A DNA stretch of 64,000 nucleotides from Vespula vulgaris (Eukaryota > Arthropoda > Insecta > Hymenoptera > Vespidae): assembly GCF_905475345.1 (NCBI RefSeq), contig NC_066590.1, positions 558,001-622,000 of the forward strand, written 5' to 3'. The notes below the pieces were generated by a model, which did not search any database, was not told where the DNA came from, and was given only the letters and a program-made list of their open reading frames with translations. This document shows, piece after piece, positions 12,489-25,596 of this stretch (position 1 is the stretch's first letter; each line of letters starts with the position of its first letter). The position numbers were made by a program, and so were the translations under genes.

Positions 12489-13735
12489 GCGATCCTCCTC
12501 GCGATTTCTACTCGACGCTCTCGTTGCATCCGAGCCGTCGCTTAGACAACGACCAAGAGACACGCAAGATCGATCGTTGCTTCAACGATATCATCAAATC
12601 GGTCGATTACGTCCACGGTCCTCCCGTTTTCCCCATTGTCCCTCTCTCGCCGACGCAGTTCTCGCACAATAGACGCAATTTACCTTTTAATCGGGATCCC
12701 TACGCGAACGCGATACACCGTCATGGTCACTCGGAAATTTCACGTAAAATCAGAGACGACCCGCGTAATTTCACATTTATACCATCGTTATGCTAATTAC
12801 GCGGTGACTCGTCCAAGCAGCGCGGGACACTCTCGACGTTTTGAATAATTTCCCGTTGGCCGCGTCAGTCCTCCACTCTCTCTCTCTCTCTCTCTCTCTC
12901 TTTAACTTTTCGCGCTCTCCGCACGCGTAATTACGTGCGGGATTATTAAGAAGTCGAGCGAGACAAAAGGTACGAAGAATCGCTCTTTTCGTTCGCGGCT
13001 TTACAAGAAATTTTACGTTAATTTAAACAATTACGTTGGCCTTCGAGAGAGAGCCAACGGTATACGGCATGCATACCAAATTTGGATTACTCTATCGCAT
13101 TTTAATACGATAAATCCTTCGTCGTCGCATCCGATCTCATAAATATTCAGAAGAGAATCACGTCGGCCGATTTAGAAAATACTACGTGCGCCTGCGAAAG
13201 GTCAAGGCGATCGAATTATCACGATTACGAGAGTTCGATCGGTTCGAAATTGCCCGAGCGTCTTTCCCTCTATCGTGTAACGGCACCCGCGCGATCGTCT
13301 ACGTCGTCGTTACTATTATTATAGTAATAATTATTAATATCGTCGTTGCTATCGCCGTTCTCCTATTCACCCTTTTATCGATATAACGCGAATATAAAAT
13401 AGTTATCTACGAGACGTCCAACTTTTATGAATACCGAATGAATCAAAAGGACGGTATTGTTATAAAAACGAAAAAAAAAAAGAAAAGAGAGAAAAAGAAA
13501 AAAAAAAGAAAAATGAAAAAGCCAACTGTGTAACGAAAAGCCAACTTTCGCGCGTACGTACGTATGTACGTTCGTACGACGTACGTTCGCACGGTTCGTT
13601 CGTTCGTTGAATAATTGTATTTTCTCGTGGCGACGATTTAAATTAAATTTTAATTACATCCTCCGATAGACAAACTTACTCGTAGCGACGAGTTTCTCTA
13701 ATGGCTTGAAAACGACCGGTTTAGTTCATTGTTAG

Positions 13736-13794
13736 AAGAGGAAGCCATAGCTTTGAAAGGGTTAAAACAAAACGTCTCCTCCTATACCAGAGCG
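13736..13794 (+). CDS. Candidate internal exon, phase-matched to 12202-12278
   Basis: The acceptor TTTAGTTCATTGTTAG is followed by a 59-nt open segment reading EEAIALKGLKQNVSSYTRA and ending GCG|GTAAGG. It starts in phase 1, fitting the exon ending at 12278, and ends in phase 0. The frame also stays open past the donor to 14025 with unremarkable, non-repetitive composition (AKRFAYSLCADKG and so on). A retained or terminal-exon form is therefore equally possible. No known domain is visible. Confidence 0.32.
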
Positions 13795-16700
13795 GTAAGG
13801 CAGGCAAAGAGGTTCGCTTACTCTTTGTGCGCAGATAAAGGCACGATCCAGGTGATTCAGGTGCGCGAACAGGTGTTCGCTACCAGGACAGTAGATCGCA
13901 AGGAGGTAGAAGAGCTCTCGCAGTACCGACCACTTTTACCGCTTTTCTTTCCGGTGTTATTTAATCGTATGCGTGCGGAAGGTGGATACGCACGCGCGTC
14001 GAATCGACCGGATAAACGACCCTAGGTCGATTATCTAATTAATTTTTCATTGGAATTTTTTCTACGTATACACATTTTTTATTTTTTATTTTTTTTTTTT
14101 TTGTATGTATATCGGGTACCGAACGGAGAAACAACGTGACCGGATAGGAAGCAGGTGTCGTTAAGCGCTTATGACGCGACACGTAGAAAAGAGATAAATA
14201 AGCTTTCTACGTCTTTCTCTAGTAGAGCCGTGTATATGTGTATATATATACACATATATCTACTAATCGACACGTCGCGGTCGAGAAGAAAACCGGTCGG
14301 AGAATGAACTTTGCCGATCTCTCGTGAAAGCTAATATCCTGATCGAATGCACCTGTTTACCCAGCCGAAGTCAAGATTTACCTTTCCGAAGGAAACTCGT
14401 AGGATCGGGTATAACCCAACTCCTACGTCTATTATGTTCTTGATCCGATCGGAAGCTCGTCCACTCGGATCTTTCGACGACGATTGCCTATCTCTCGCGA
14501 TCGATCGATCGCACGCCTCTCTTCAAGCGCTATCGATATTTAATCGAATATATTGCAAATGTAATCCAACGTTCTCCATCGAGTTGAGTGACATTTAACG
14601 AAGTTACAGGAGCGACGCGACCGATACTCTCTACCGTAGAGAAAACTTTGTTGAAAATGTTGAATATAATCGATGCCGACGCCGTATGCCTCTCTGCGCT
14701 CTCTAACGTCCTTTCGTTTTATACGAATAACTCGTGTTATCTCTTAACTACGTGAAAGAGAATATACTTTGCATAGTTTTTTACGAAACTTTGCGAGAAA
14801 ACAAATAATCGAAAACTTTCGCGTAAGAAAAGGTGCACGGCAAGCTTGCTTTCTTCCGCTTATTTTCTTTCTTCTTCTTCTTCGCTTTTATTATTATTTT
14901 TTTTATTGTTTTTTAAGGTTGCAAACGACGTAGAGAAAAAAAAAGTTACGTTTAATTAGTCGTACGTGGCAGGTAGTTACTACGTAAGTAAATAAGTAAG
15001 TAAGTAAATAAGTACTATAATCAATAATTCGGTTCGGTTATCCGAGTTCTCTGCACAAGGGAAAACGTTTGTAAGGATTTCTCTCTCGTTAATTAGCGAC
15101 AATGCCAGTGCCGATAATTGACGTTTCTGCACAACGACTTAATTTCGTAATGGTGAAATTAAAAAAAAAAAAAAAAAAGAGGAAAGAAAAGAAAAAAAAT
15201 TCTAACGCGATAAAAGTAGGCGTATCGCGGAGAGCAATTGCTTTCGCAATCGACGTTACGAGGTTACAACAACGTTCTCGATTAGAAAGCTCGATTTTGA
15301 GAGTCTCGAGAACTCTTCTCTACGGATTTTTATTTCACGAAACCTCGCTAACGCGTCGGTCTCTCGTGCTAATAACTTTCCTTTCGAGACGTATGAATAA
15401 ATTAGAAAAGAAGAAGAAGAAGAAGAGAAAAACAAATGTTTGATCGATAATCGACGATATTAAAAATCGTATGATGATTCGGGACAAAGGCGTAACAAAC
15501 GCTACGCCTTAAACGCGAAATGCGATAAATGAGAAAGATGATGTAAAAGAGAGAAGCCGAGCTGTAAAAGGTACGTTATATATTCGAGAACGTACTCGAT
15601 CGTTATGTAAATCTGGCCCGTGGAATATATGCATACACATCCGTCTTAAATAATAGTATCTTTATGGGCGAATACCACCGTAAGGTACGTCTTATTTCGA
15701 TCCGTCCTTCGTTTTATTTCTCTCTCTCTCTCTTCTTTTTTCTCGTTGATCGTTCGAACGATAATAAAACGAGTAATTGCCGATAAATCGATAGAGGTTG
15801 AGAGAGAACAAAGAGATAGATAAAGAATAGGAAATTTCAACGATAATTATTCGTTGGGTATCTACTTTTGATTGGTGTTTCTAACGAAGAGAAACGTCGT
15901 GATCACGATCGTACGACGCGGTTGTCTACGTCGAGCTTGGATATTCGCGAGGAACTAACTGAGCGCGCTTATTTCGTTGGAGACTACGACGAGGAAGAAG
16001 TTGCAACGCTCGCAAAATGACGGATCGTTTGAACGGAGACGAGACGAGAAGGGAAGTAAATGTGAGGTATTAGCGTCGCGATAATATCGTCGTTTTCTAC
16101 GAACAAAAGAAGCATCGAAATCTCGAGCCCTTTCCCGGATTTTTTTGCACGTCGCGCATTAAGAGGAAAGACTCGGATTCGCAAACGGATCGCGCGAGAG
16201 ACGTTTTCAGGGCATAACCGCGATTATGTTCTTACGCCAGCGGCCACCCGCCTATTACGCTTATTCGTATCGTCATTTTGCGCGCTTTCTATAAATATAT
16301 ATATTATATGTTATATATGTATGAGATATACATATGAGAGAGCGTGCGCGCGCGCAAATATATGCAGAGTGTTTTCATTAAATTCATTAAAATTATTAGG
16401 GCATCTTGAAGCGAGATAAGCGAGAAAGTTTCAAATTGAAAAACAAAGTTTTCGAAAGTACTGGCAAAGCGTTTGGTCGGAACTCCTTCTCGTGGCTTTC
16501 GAAAGTTGTTGACCGAAAACGTGATACTAGTTTCGAACGAAATAATCCCTCTTTCTCGGCAAGACAGATATACCAAGTTTGACGTTCGATCGGAAAAAGG
16601 GGGAAAGAAACTCGTAAGTAGCTTTGAGGAAATGCCGACGTTTCCGGAAACAAAGAGGTCCAAACGTTAAAGTTAATCGCGGGTTACCGATAGAGAAACG

Positions 16701-16919
16701 CTCCACCGCAGTCGCAATTATATTTCCACCGATCTACGTGACCCGATACGCGCCTTTCGAGTTAGCTCCAAATTGCTATCGGCCTCTCTGTTTCCATCCG
16801 TTTCTCTACCTTTGTCTCTCTATAATCGGTTACGCAATCTCGTTTCTTCGAAACGATTTTCCTACGGATTAAAACAACCTCGTCGCTACGTTCGTACGAC
16901 GTTCCAATGAGAATAGGAT

Positions 16920-16944
16920 CGACGACGACGACGACGACGACGAC
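16920..16944. repeat. (GAC)n microsatellite
   Basis: Eight GAC units in a row. Confidence 0.95.
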
Positions 16945-18926
16945 GTAATTTACGCGATAGTTGCGTTATTAAATCGGAACGATAAGATGTCACGTTGTAC
17001 GAAAGATCTCTCTACAGGTGAAAATAATATTAGGTACCTTTAGTTCGCGCTCGAGAATCGTCGAATAATAAAACGAGGAATTTCCAAAGGCGAACGCGCG
17101 AATAGAACCAGGATGGAGGAGGAAGAGCGTGATTATAAATTAGAACCGAGTTCGGTAGACGAGTCAGAAACGCGAGTAGATGCGATTCGCTCGTCACGAT
17201 AATGGCCTTGTGTACGATTTCCCTGCATTCGCGCGTTACAACAACGAACAGCCGATAACGTTAACGACGGTGCAGGTTCACGCATTTCGTGCTTAAGCAA
17301 ATTGCCAGGCAAATATTCACAAGCCGCAAATGCTCGTTACAGCAAACTCCACCGTCGCGCGACATCTCCGAGGAGACGCATCGAGACTCGATTTGATTCA
17401 TAGTTGTACAGTATTATAGTTCCAGCGCTATCTATCTTGCTTCCGGCTGGAAACTTTAACGTTACGTTATTTTTCGATACGAAACTATGTTGACGGATTA
17501 CGAAAAAAGAATTTAGAGTGCAAAGGATTAATGGCATTTCCTATGCCCCACAGTTATGCGCGATGTACTATGCGAGTTATATATTATACACGGTATTATA
17601 CCGTGCATTACGTATTACTCATCGTGGACCGTAGTAAATATATTACGCAGGCTGCCGGTAATGCTTATTCCGGGTGTACGAGTATATACGCGCGCTTGCA
17701 CACCACCAACCCATACACCTACGTTACACGGAGATATACGCCTCGGGAAATATAATAATCGCAAAAGACTCGAGAAATATAATACGATACGAATACGAAA
17801 GGGTCGTTTCTCTTTTCATTTTTTTTTCTTTCTTCGTCCATCCTGGACGTAGGTCAGCGAGACGCATTGCAAACATATTATCGTGCACGCGCGGATCCCG
17901 ATATAGAAGCTTGGACTACTAAAGCGAGAGCAGGTGCCTATCCGCGAATTCCTGTGGTTTCGACAACGTAACTGGATTATGCGGCATGCTGCATAGGTGA
18001 ATTAGCAGGCAAATGTTCGATAAATTCGTTTGTTCGCCGATCGATAGGTCGCGGTATTGCTAGGCGATCTACTCGATTGTCCAGCCGCACACTAATCGGG
18101 GATGCTTCCTCCCCCTTCTCCTCTTGGCACGACCTCTCCAACGCGCTATCGCGATTTGCTTGGACGAGCATCTCTTCGTCGGCCATAAGGGTAAACACGC
18201 CACGAAACGATCTTACTTTCCCTCGCGACTCGCCACCGTCGTTAATGCTCGTACCTAACAACGATCGTTGCCAACGACGAATTATCGGACACGAACGATA
18301 AATACCCAAAGGTAGTAAAACCGAAGCCGTCGATTTCCTAAACGAATTGAAATATTTTACGAGCTCCCTCCAATATAAGATACGTCGGCTCGACTAGTAG
18401 CCTTGGATTTGCACGAAACTAACGAAAATGGCTTTGATCCAACCGCGACACGTTTTCTCGTACTCGTTCGTCTTTTGGAATTTACAAGTGATCCTCGACG
18501 ATATTCGATCTAATAAAACCTATAAATCATTGAAATTCCAAAGTACATTCTTGAGAGAAGTCGAGTCTCGAGTTGGCCGTTATGTGAAACTCGTTCCGCG
18601 GATCCAGTTGTGCCATTCGTGATGCAACGCGTTTCGAAGGACACTAACCAAACTAGCTCCTCGCGAACTTTGCACATGGGAATTTAATAATCTCGGTAAA
18701 GTGCAACTCGATTTGACGTAACAACGACGACGACGACGACGATGATGATATACAAGTATATTTTTTGTTGAAACAAGCAATATACGAAACTCGGTTTTAC
18801 GGCGAAACGATGGTTTTCGTCCTAATCGAAAAGTAAGTTTGCATATCCTATCTACTCGAACGCGGCTGTTCTCGGGACAAAAGGATGAATTACTTTAAGT
18901 AGGTTAGATGGGCGTTACGAAACGGA

Positions 18927-18970
18927 TCTCTCTCTCTCTCTCTCTCTCTCTTTCCCTCTCTCTTTCTCTC
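18927..18970. repeat. (CT)n microsatellite, interrupted
   Basis: A CT run with TTTCCC and TTT interruptions. Confidence 0.9.
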
Positions 18971-19710
18971 GTGCGCGCGCGATCTCGAAGAAAGCGCGAC
19001 ACGAAAGGAGACATTTTTACAAGGTGGAATCTTAAAGGTGATCGCTCGTAGGTACCTGGAAACCTCATGCACGCGATAGTCTTCGAACACGAACGGTCTT
19101 GCGTCAATAAGCTCCGTGTCCTACGTTAAAAAGTAAACAATACGAAAGAAAGTAAAATATCGCGTTCTGGTATTTCTTTCACGCTCGACGAAAAACGAAA
19201 GCAAAGGAAACGAATGTTCCGGGCTAGCGATAAAGTCGTTAATTCGCTTTAGAAAAACCAAACGATATTTTTTCTAATCTAGTTAGAGAATGCCGCTAGG
19301 AGTGATTAGCGATGTACGTTAATCGGTAGACAGGTAGTAGAGTACACCTAATATTCCTGTACACATAGCGCAAACGAGGAGAGAGATCGATCGATCACCT
19401 ACGACCAATCAGAACCTACGTAACACCGGTTTGTCCAAACAAATTATTTCCTCCCGATTAGTCCGCCGAGCGTTTCGCGTAACATAACATGGCGAAGCCA
19501 GTATATTTGCACGTCGGATTAAATCCCACACACCTACGCTTTATTGCTACGCACACACTGGCAAACCACACTTGAGGTTTTCGAATTTCCATTCGCGCTA
19601 ATTTCACGTTCTTCTTCTCTTGCGCGACCGCTTTAAAAAAGCGCTAGAAAGTTTTGTATAAAGAGCACTTGTGCAACTTTTCTTTATCTATCTTTCCGAC
19701 GCTTTTCCAC

Positions 19711-19713
<3 letters not shown>

Positions 19714-19744
<31 letters not shown>
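19714..19744. repeat. (CT)n microsatellite
   Basis: A near-perfect CT run of about 31 bp. Confidence 0.95.
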
Positions 19745-19748
<4 letters not shown>

Positions 19749-20277
19749 CTCCAATCAACGCCACCACCATCGATCACGACCGCTCTACGAGAAAACAACG
19801 AATGTCGCGTTTTACTGAATTTACGATCGTCTCGAACGATAAGAGACGAGAAGCTTCGAAACCTTTTCTAATGTAAATACGAGAAGTAGAAGAAGAAGAA
19901 GAAGAGGAGGAAGAAGAAGAAGAAGAGAAGAAGAAGTAAACACTTGGAGAGTATTAGCGGCAAGATAAATGACGATGGCTCGTTTCTCTTTATTAAAAGG
20001 AATCGTTTCGTCGAGCAAGATGAAAACGAGAGAACGAAGAATTAAAGAAGGGGAGGATAAAAAAAATAAATAAATAAATAAAAAAGAAAATAAAAAAAGA
20101 AAGGAACAAGTAAAAAAGTAAAGAAAAGAAAGAATCGAGACGTACGTTTCGAAGAAGCGTGCCACGTATTATCGATGTTTTGCTATTCACAGTACGTGCA
20201 CTTAGATTCTTATCGCGTTAATCGACGAAGCTTCGAGTTGAGGAATCGAGTCCTCTCCTGCTCCTCCTTCTCCACCA

Positions 20278-20309
20278 CCTCCTCCTCCTCCTCCTCCTCT
20301 CCTCCTCCT
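20278..20309. repeat. (CCT)n microsatellite
   Basis: About ten CCT units; crossing frames become poly-Ser, poly-Pro or poly-Gly. Confidence 0.95.
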
Positions 20310-20740
20310 ACACCGACCCTTTCTATTTATTCGTTCGTCCACTTCTCGTTGACGCACCATACACACGCGCGAATCGAACCTGCTCCCAGGCACACGCGCG
20401 ACCACCGTTCGATTTCTCGAGAACGAGATTCGTGCTATTTACCAGATGGAAGTCACCGAGGTACTGACGAGTTTCTCACCGAGAAGACATACTTCGACTC
20501 TCGAGACTTTGAAAGAGAGAAAAAGAAAGAGAGAGGCGTATTCTCTCTCTCTCTCTCTCTCTTTCTTTCACTCTCCTCGCTCTCGATTTCCAGGATTATA
20601 ACCTTTCTCTCTCTTCCTCCCCACTCTATCGTTTATCCCAACATACCGACTCGTGTTATGTTTCTTTCTCTCTTTCTCTTTCTCTATCTATCTATCTATC
20701 TCTCTTTCTCTCTCTCTCTCTTTCTCTTCGTTTGCCATAG

Positions 20741-20851
20741 TTTCTCGCCACTGGGAAGGGGAAGAGTGAGAGGCTTGCATATCGTTCCAAGGAGGCTTGA
20801 CCCGACACTTGCCTACATGACGTACGTTATATGTCACGGACAATGCCCCAA
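20741..20851 (+). CDS. Candidate internal exon
   Basis: A long CT tract ends TCTTCGTTTGCCATAG and is followed by a 111-nt segment clearly richer in GC than its surroundings, ending CCCCAA|GTAAGC. The only open phase reads SPLGRGRVRGLHIVPRR, then LDPTLAYMTYVICHGQCP. It enters and leaves in the same phase (2), so the exon is symmetric and could be skipped without a frameshift. Downstream DNA turns AT-rich at once, as expected at an exon-intron border. Weak points are that the acceptor tract is a microsatellite and that no partner exon with the right phase is identified. Product not recognised. Confidence 0.35.
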
Positions 20852-22382
20852 GTAAGCAAACTTTCGACCAATTTTCATTTATTAACTAGTCAAAGTCGAT
20901 GAACGGGACGCGATAGACTTAAGTATATATACGTGCCAAAGAAGATTCGTAATCGAATATTAAAATGTTTTACAATGTAGTATATTACGGCCTTACGTAG
21001 CATAAATACGAAACCACGATTGATCGAATGAATATGCTAATTTATACGAAATAATTTGCAAATTTTAACGGACGTGTATGTTTATTAATAAAATGACAAA
21101 ATTGCACGCCACCGCGCAGTTATCTCCGAAACAAATCGAATCACGATAATTTATTAACGGATTCGACTTTTAACGAATGATATTTTGACCGAGGGGATTT
21201 ATATATATACATACATACATGCATATATATATATATAAAAGAAATTGGATCTTCACGGATTAAAGGAATCTGCACGTCTAGGAATGGATCTATAAATTTA
21301 CGTCCTACGATGACTCATTCAAATGGACGGCATCTCCAAATATGATTTCACAGATATAGATATCTACTCGTATAAATCAAAGATTTTCGGACGAGTAGAT
21401 CGTAGTAAATGCCGATCGAAGATAATTGAATTACATGATATAAAATAGAATGAAGCAACGTTATCTCTCATCGTTTTCAATCTCCGTTACGTATAATACT
21501 AATAATAATAATAATACGTCCATTTTCATAGATACGTTCCAAAATATGAAATTCGATTACGCGCAAACGTGATAATAATGCTAAAAGCTGTACTTGATTA
21601 TCGTAGATCTCCATATATCAATTCCTCGAAAGCTTCGTAGGAAACCTTACGCGAAAGATATCTCGACTATGACGATTATGTAAGCGGATCGCGCTCTCGC
21701 TCTCGATAGGTATCGAGAAATCGCCTGACGTTCTACTGCCATTGACGAACCATGCGAACTATGGATCCTCGCCTTCTATCGGCATACCGTCGCCCTACGT
21801 ATCGCATATTTCTAGATTATTAAATATACTTTTCCACGGGACATACGACATGATATATATTCTTTCCAACGCACGAACCTTCGACTAATTTTTTACGAAC
21901 GTTATTTCATATCTCCGGAATCAAAGCTCCCGACATTATTATAACGCGATAGACTGATTTACCCTCTCGGTTTTAGCTCACCTCTTTCACGAACCAAGTA
22001 TTTATCCACGTCGACGAGATCGTTTCGTATCTTTGGTTGCGCCGCGAAAAAAAGGGACGAAAGAAAGAAGGAAAATCTTTGAAATGCTTTCTTTCTTTCT
22101 CTCTCTCTTTCTCCCATCCCTCTTTAACCATACGAGGAGAAAACGAGTGTCATTAATTTGCCGGCCGTGTAAGAAAAAAAAAGAAAAAGAAAAAACAAAA
22201 AAAAACAAAGATAGAAAAGGGAGAAAAGACGAGAAGGATGTACAGCTCGCTTTTACTCGAGGTAGGAAGCTAGCTGCGAGAGTTTCTGGTTGGGTAAAAA
22301 CGTGGCGCGAACGAAAGGGACAAGAAAATCCTTAAGAATGGTGTAAAAAGGTAGGAGAAAGAGGGAAGGAAAAATAAAATGG

Positions 22383-22435
22383 GAAAAGAGAAGAGAAGAA
22401 AAGAAAAGAAAAGAAAAGAAAAGAAAAGAAAAAAA
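22383..22435. repeat. (AAAAG)n microsatellite
   Basis: About ten AAAAG-type units in a row, with some AGAAG variation at the left edge. Confidence 0.9.
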
Positions 22436-22964
22436 GGGCCGTGAGAAAATGATTCAACGCGTTGTGAAAGACACGTCGGTGACAACGTAACGCAACACAC
22501 CACACCACACCACACCCTCCACGCAAGACCGATGGAAAAATATCTTTGTATAGGTTTTTAAATTTTCCTTACGGTCCGTCGAGCGAAGAAAAGAGAAAGG
22601 GATAAAGATACATCGAGGACACGTTCGCCATTCGAATTCCTCTCGGATACCGCCAGCACGATTTCGGTCTCCTTTGGACGATAAAACGAATGGATGACCA
22701 AAAAGCGAGTAGCTCATGAATCTTCGTGATTTTCTTCTTCTTCTTCTTCTTCGTCGTCGTCGTCGTAGATACTTCTTCTAAAGCCGATAGATCAAGACCG
22801 AAGGACGTTGTCGTTCGTCTTGAGAGATCATACGTTCCTTCCAAGTACAAAGAAGCACGGAGAGCTAGAGAACGAGAGCCGAACAATGAGCCACGAACTT
22901 TAACCCTTTTCGCGACCTTTTCACGAGTTTTCCTATCTCGACCGCGCAAAGAAAGAAGTGTTAC

Positions 22965-22999
<35 letters not shown>

Positions 23000-24383
23000 T
23001 TTTCGAAAGCGACACTCTCGAGTTACTACTATCGTAAGCACCGGGTACGCGCAACGTGGCACCGTTTTAAAGGGGTGCGAAACCGATAAAGGATGTTAAA
23101 GTCCAAGTATCGAGTGGCCGTTCATTATTCTACGTCATTTCAGGAGGGTTACCCTCTATCAATGATCAAGGGGATCGTTAGAAGTCGTTAATTAAGTGAC
23201 TGTCGAACCACTGGAATCTATCCAAGCCGCAGACTAATAGGTATGGGCACCAAGAAGGAGCGAGAGACATCGACAGAACTTCTCAAAGTTTCTTGAAATT
23301 TGCCATTGCCGATTAATTCGTGATATCTTAATTAGTTTGAAAATCGAGAAGCCGATTAAGTTACTCCGTGCAAATCCGATATAGGCGTCACATAGGCGAG
23401 AAAAATTCTTCTCTTATAAAGTTGCAATTGTTTCTGCGACTCGAGAAATCAAATGTGTCGTAAAATCGTTGAAATTTTAACAGATTCGCAGGAGACGAGA
23501 CGAGGAATCGCAGTCACGCGGAATTCGTGGAATTCTTTAGGAGGATGCCAAAAAGAAATGAAACGCGCTGATAAGTGAACGTTTCCTGGGACAGACTGCA
23601 ATCACGGTAATGCTGCTGTCTGCCGATCTCATTGCCGATGATGATGTCGGTGGCGGTGGTGGTGGCGGCAGCGATGCCAGTAGCGATGGTACATAGGCTT
23701 TACGCAATCCTGAGGTCACTGGCAAGTTGCCGTGACCCAGCCGCAGTCCTAAATCTTTTTGGCGAAGTGGATGCTCCACGGCTTATCCCTTGTTGCGCGA
23801 TCTCACGAAAGTTAGATCATGTTGCCGGACGACACTGGGGACAGGCAGAGAGAGAGAGAGAGAAAAGTAGAGTATAGTGCGCCTGCGGAGAGAGCCACCA
23901 CTGGATCTTTGGTATTACTGCAGGATATCAGGATCACAGAACTCTGCCAATCCGTATGAATCGTAGAGAAGGTGGGGAGAGCGAGTTGGCTCCAACTACG
24001 AGACGGTAAACAAAGATAAGGACTTGTTTCCTCTCAGCACTTTGTCCAGAATCTTTTTTCTCCGTCTCTTTCTCTCTCCTTCTCTTATTGCTAGTCGCAG
24101 CCAAGCGCAAAAGTAGATTTTTATCGCTATCCGACATACGCGCGCCTTTAAAACAAACACAGGCGAGCATGAATATACACGCGCGTACGTATGTGTGCAA
24201 TCACGTGTACATAAACTTTCGAATTAAAATAGAAGCTCCATATTCAGCGGAACGTAAAGTTTATTACGATAAAAAAATTAGAGGAGAAGATGGGAAACGT
24301 CGAGCGAGAACAAAGGAATGTAACTCGCTATGGAAAATGACGAATACTTTGGAATATACTTCATCCGACGATGATGGAAGAAA

Positions 24384-24417
24384 GAGGAGGAGGAGGAGGA
24401 GGAGGAGGAGGAGGAGA
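24384..24417. repeat. (GGA)n microsatellite
   Basis: About eleven GGA units. Confidence 0.95.
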
Positions 24418-25314
24418 ACGATGGTCGTGCTAAACTCGAGGTAACCATCTTCCAAGAAGCTTTCGACAAAGATGAGATTAAATAAATGAAAAGGAGTAAA
24501 CGAAGGACAAAGTGAGACCGATGATCGTGGTAGTGGAGTAACGACAATGCGGCGAGCTATGCGGTAAACTAAATAGGAGGAGACGTGGATGGAAAACGGT
24601 CGGTGGACAAAGAACCGCAACGGTGAAGACGATGACGTCGCGGTAAAAGCCACAAGGAGATGGGAAACGAGCGAAAGAAAACTCGAGAAGAGAAAGAGAA
24701 GGTGAGCTGTAACGCGTCTATATCGTAGTACAGATACTGGATATTAGACTCAGCTGATAGGGTATAGCCGATATAATAGCCGGGTCTACGGGTCGAAGGA
24801 CACATATTCCGGTCAAGGTTGGCATTCGCCTCTCTACGGTAGTACTTCCTGCCGTCCTACCTATTCCACTCGAAAAATCACAGTCCTGCCAGAAATGCCG
24901 TATATACGTATATGCAAAGACTATTTAGCATATGACCGAGTTATGCGTATGATGTGGCTAGCTTATCGATGATTGATTGGTAACATATACGGCACGTGTA
25001 ATCGATAAACGAACAAATATTTGTGCGATTGATTCGTCGCTACGACGAATCTAAAACTCTCCTATATCCGGCATTTATAAAACAACGGGCTTAAAATATC
25101 TCTAACGACTTATGTTTTAGCCTTCGTTCTAAACGTGAGAAAGAACGAGATAAGAAAATATCCGAGTATACGAGATGGAAAAGAAAAATGAAAGAAAGGT
25201 ATAGCGATCGTATAATGACCGTCGAAGCGACGTTAAAGTTGAAGTCTGAAACGTTTCGATGGTCATACGTATACCTCTATCTCTCTACCTACGTACTACG
25301 TACCACGAGAGACT

Positions 25315-25596
25315 ATGCTAGATGCGAAGACATTAGGCGAGCCGACAGTTACGTATTTCCAGAAAAGAATTCTCGACGATACGGGAAACGGCGAATATCA
25401 TCGCGCTCCGACAATATACCGTGCTTTATTTACCGCTCCGCTATCGTCTCTCCGTCGTACTTTACGAAAATTCACCTCCAAATACGAGAAGTGTAGAGAG
25501 ATAGACTGGAATAACGTTGTATTTGCGTATCGTGGCTTTCGTGCCGCTTCAAATGCGTCATTAAGTTTTTCGATTATTTATCGAGCTATCGTATAA
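25315..25596 (+). pseudogene. Possible decayed Ty3/gypsy-type integrase fragment
   Basis: An open segment of 93 codons whose last third resembles the C-terminal part of a gypsy-class integrase core. A basic helix (RRTLRKF) is followed by KY, then ..DW at residues 64-65, VVFAYR at about 68-73, and a Ser..Phe..IIY pattern spaced as in the family's FAYR...S...PF..LYGR region. The first 45 residues show no integrase similarity, the usual Pro and Gly of that motif are absent, and no LTRs, reverse transcriptase or RNase H were seen nearby. At best this is a short dead relic; a chance match is possible. Confidence 0.25.

Larger units (their letters stand above)
13795..20740. other. Region without supported exons
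   Basis: AT-rich DNA with poly-T/A patches (14040-14101, 15160-15200), (AAGT)n at 14984-15013, (GAC)n at 16920-16944, (CT)n at 18927-18970 and 19714-19744, and (CCT)n at 20278-20309. A TATATACA palindrome sits near 14232-14257. No frame here has both splice sites and ordinary composition. Confidence 0.5.

Noticed and set aside
20175..20740. Long Ser/Leu/Pro-rich plus-strand frame
   Set aside because: Built from (CCT)n, (CT)n and (CTAT)n tracts. Only the last 111 nt after the acceptor at 20740 look like normal coding sequence.
23537..23877. GC-rich island with open frames on both strands
   Set aside because: GGT/GGC and GAT repeats and antisense overlap explain the frames; no matching acceptor-donor pair could be placed on either strand.
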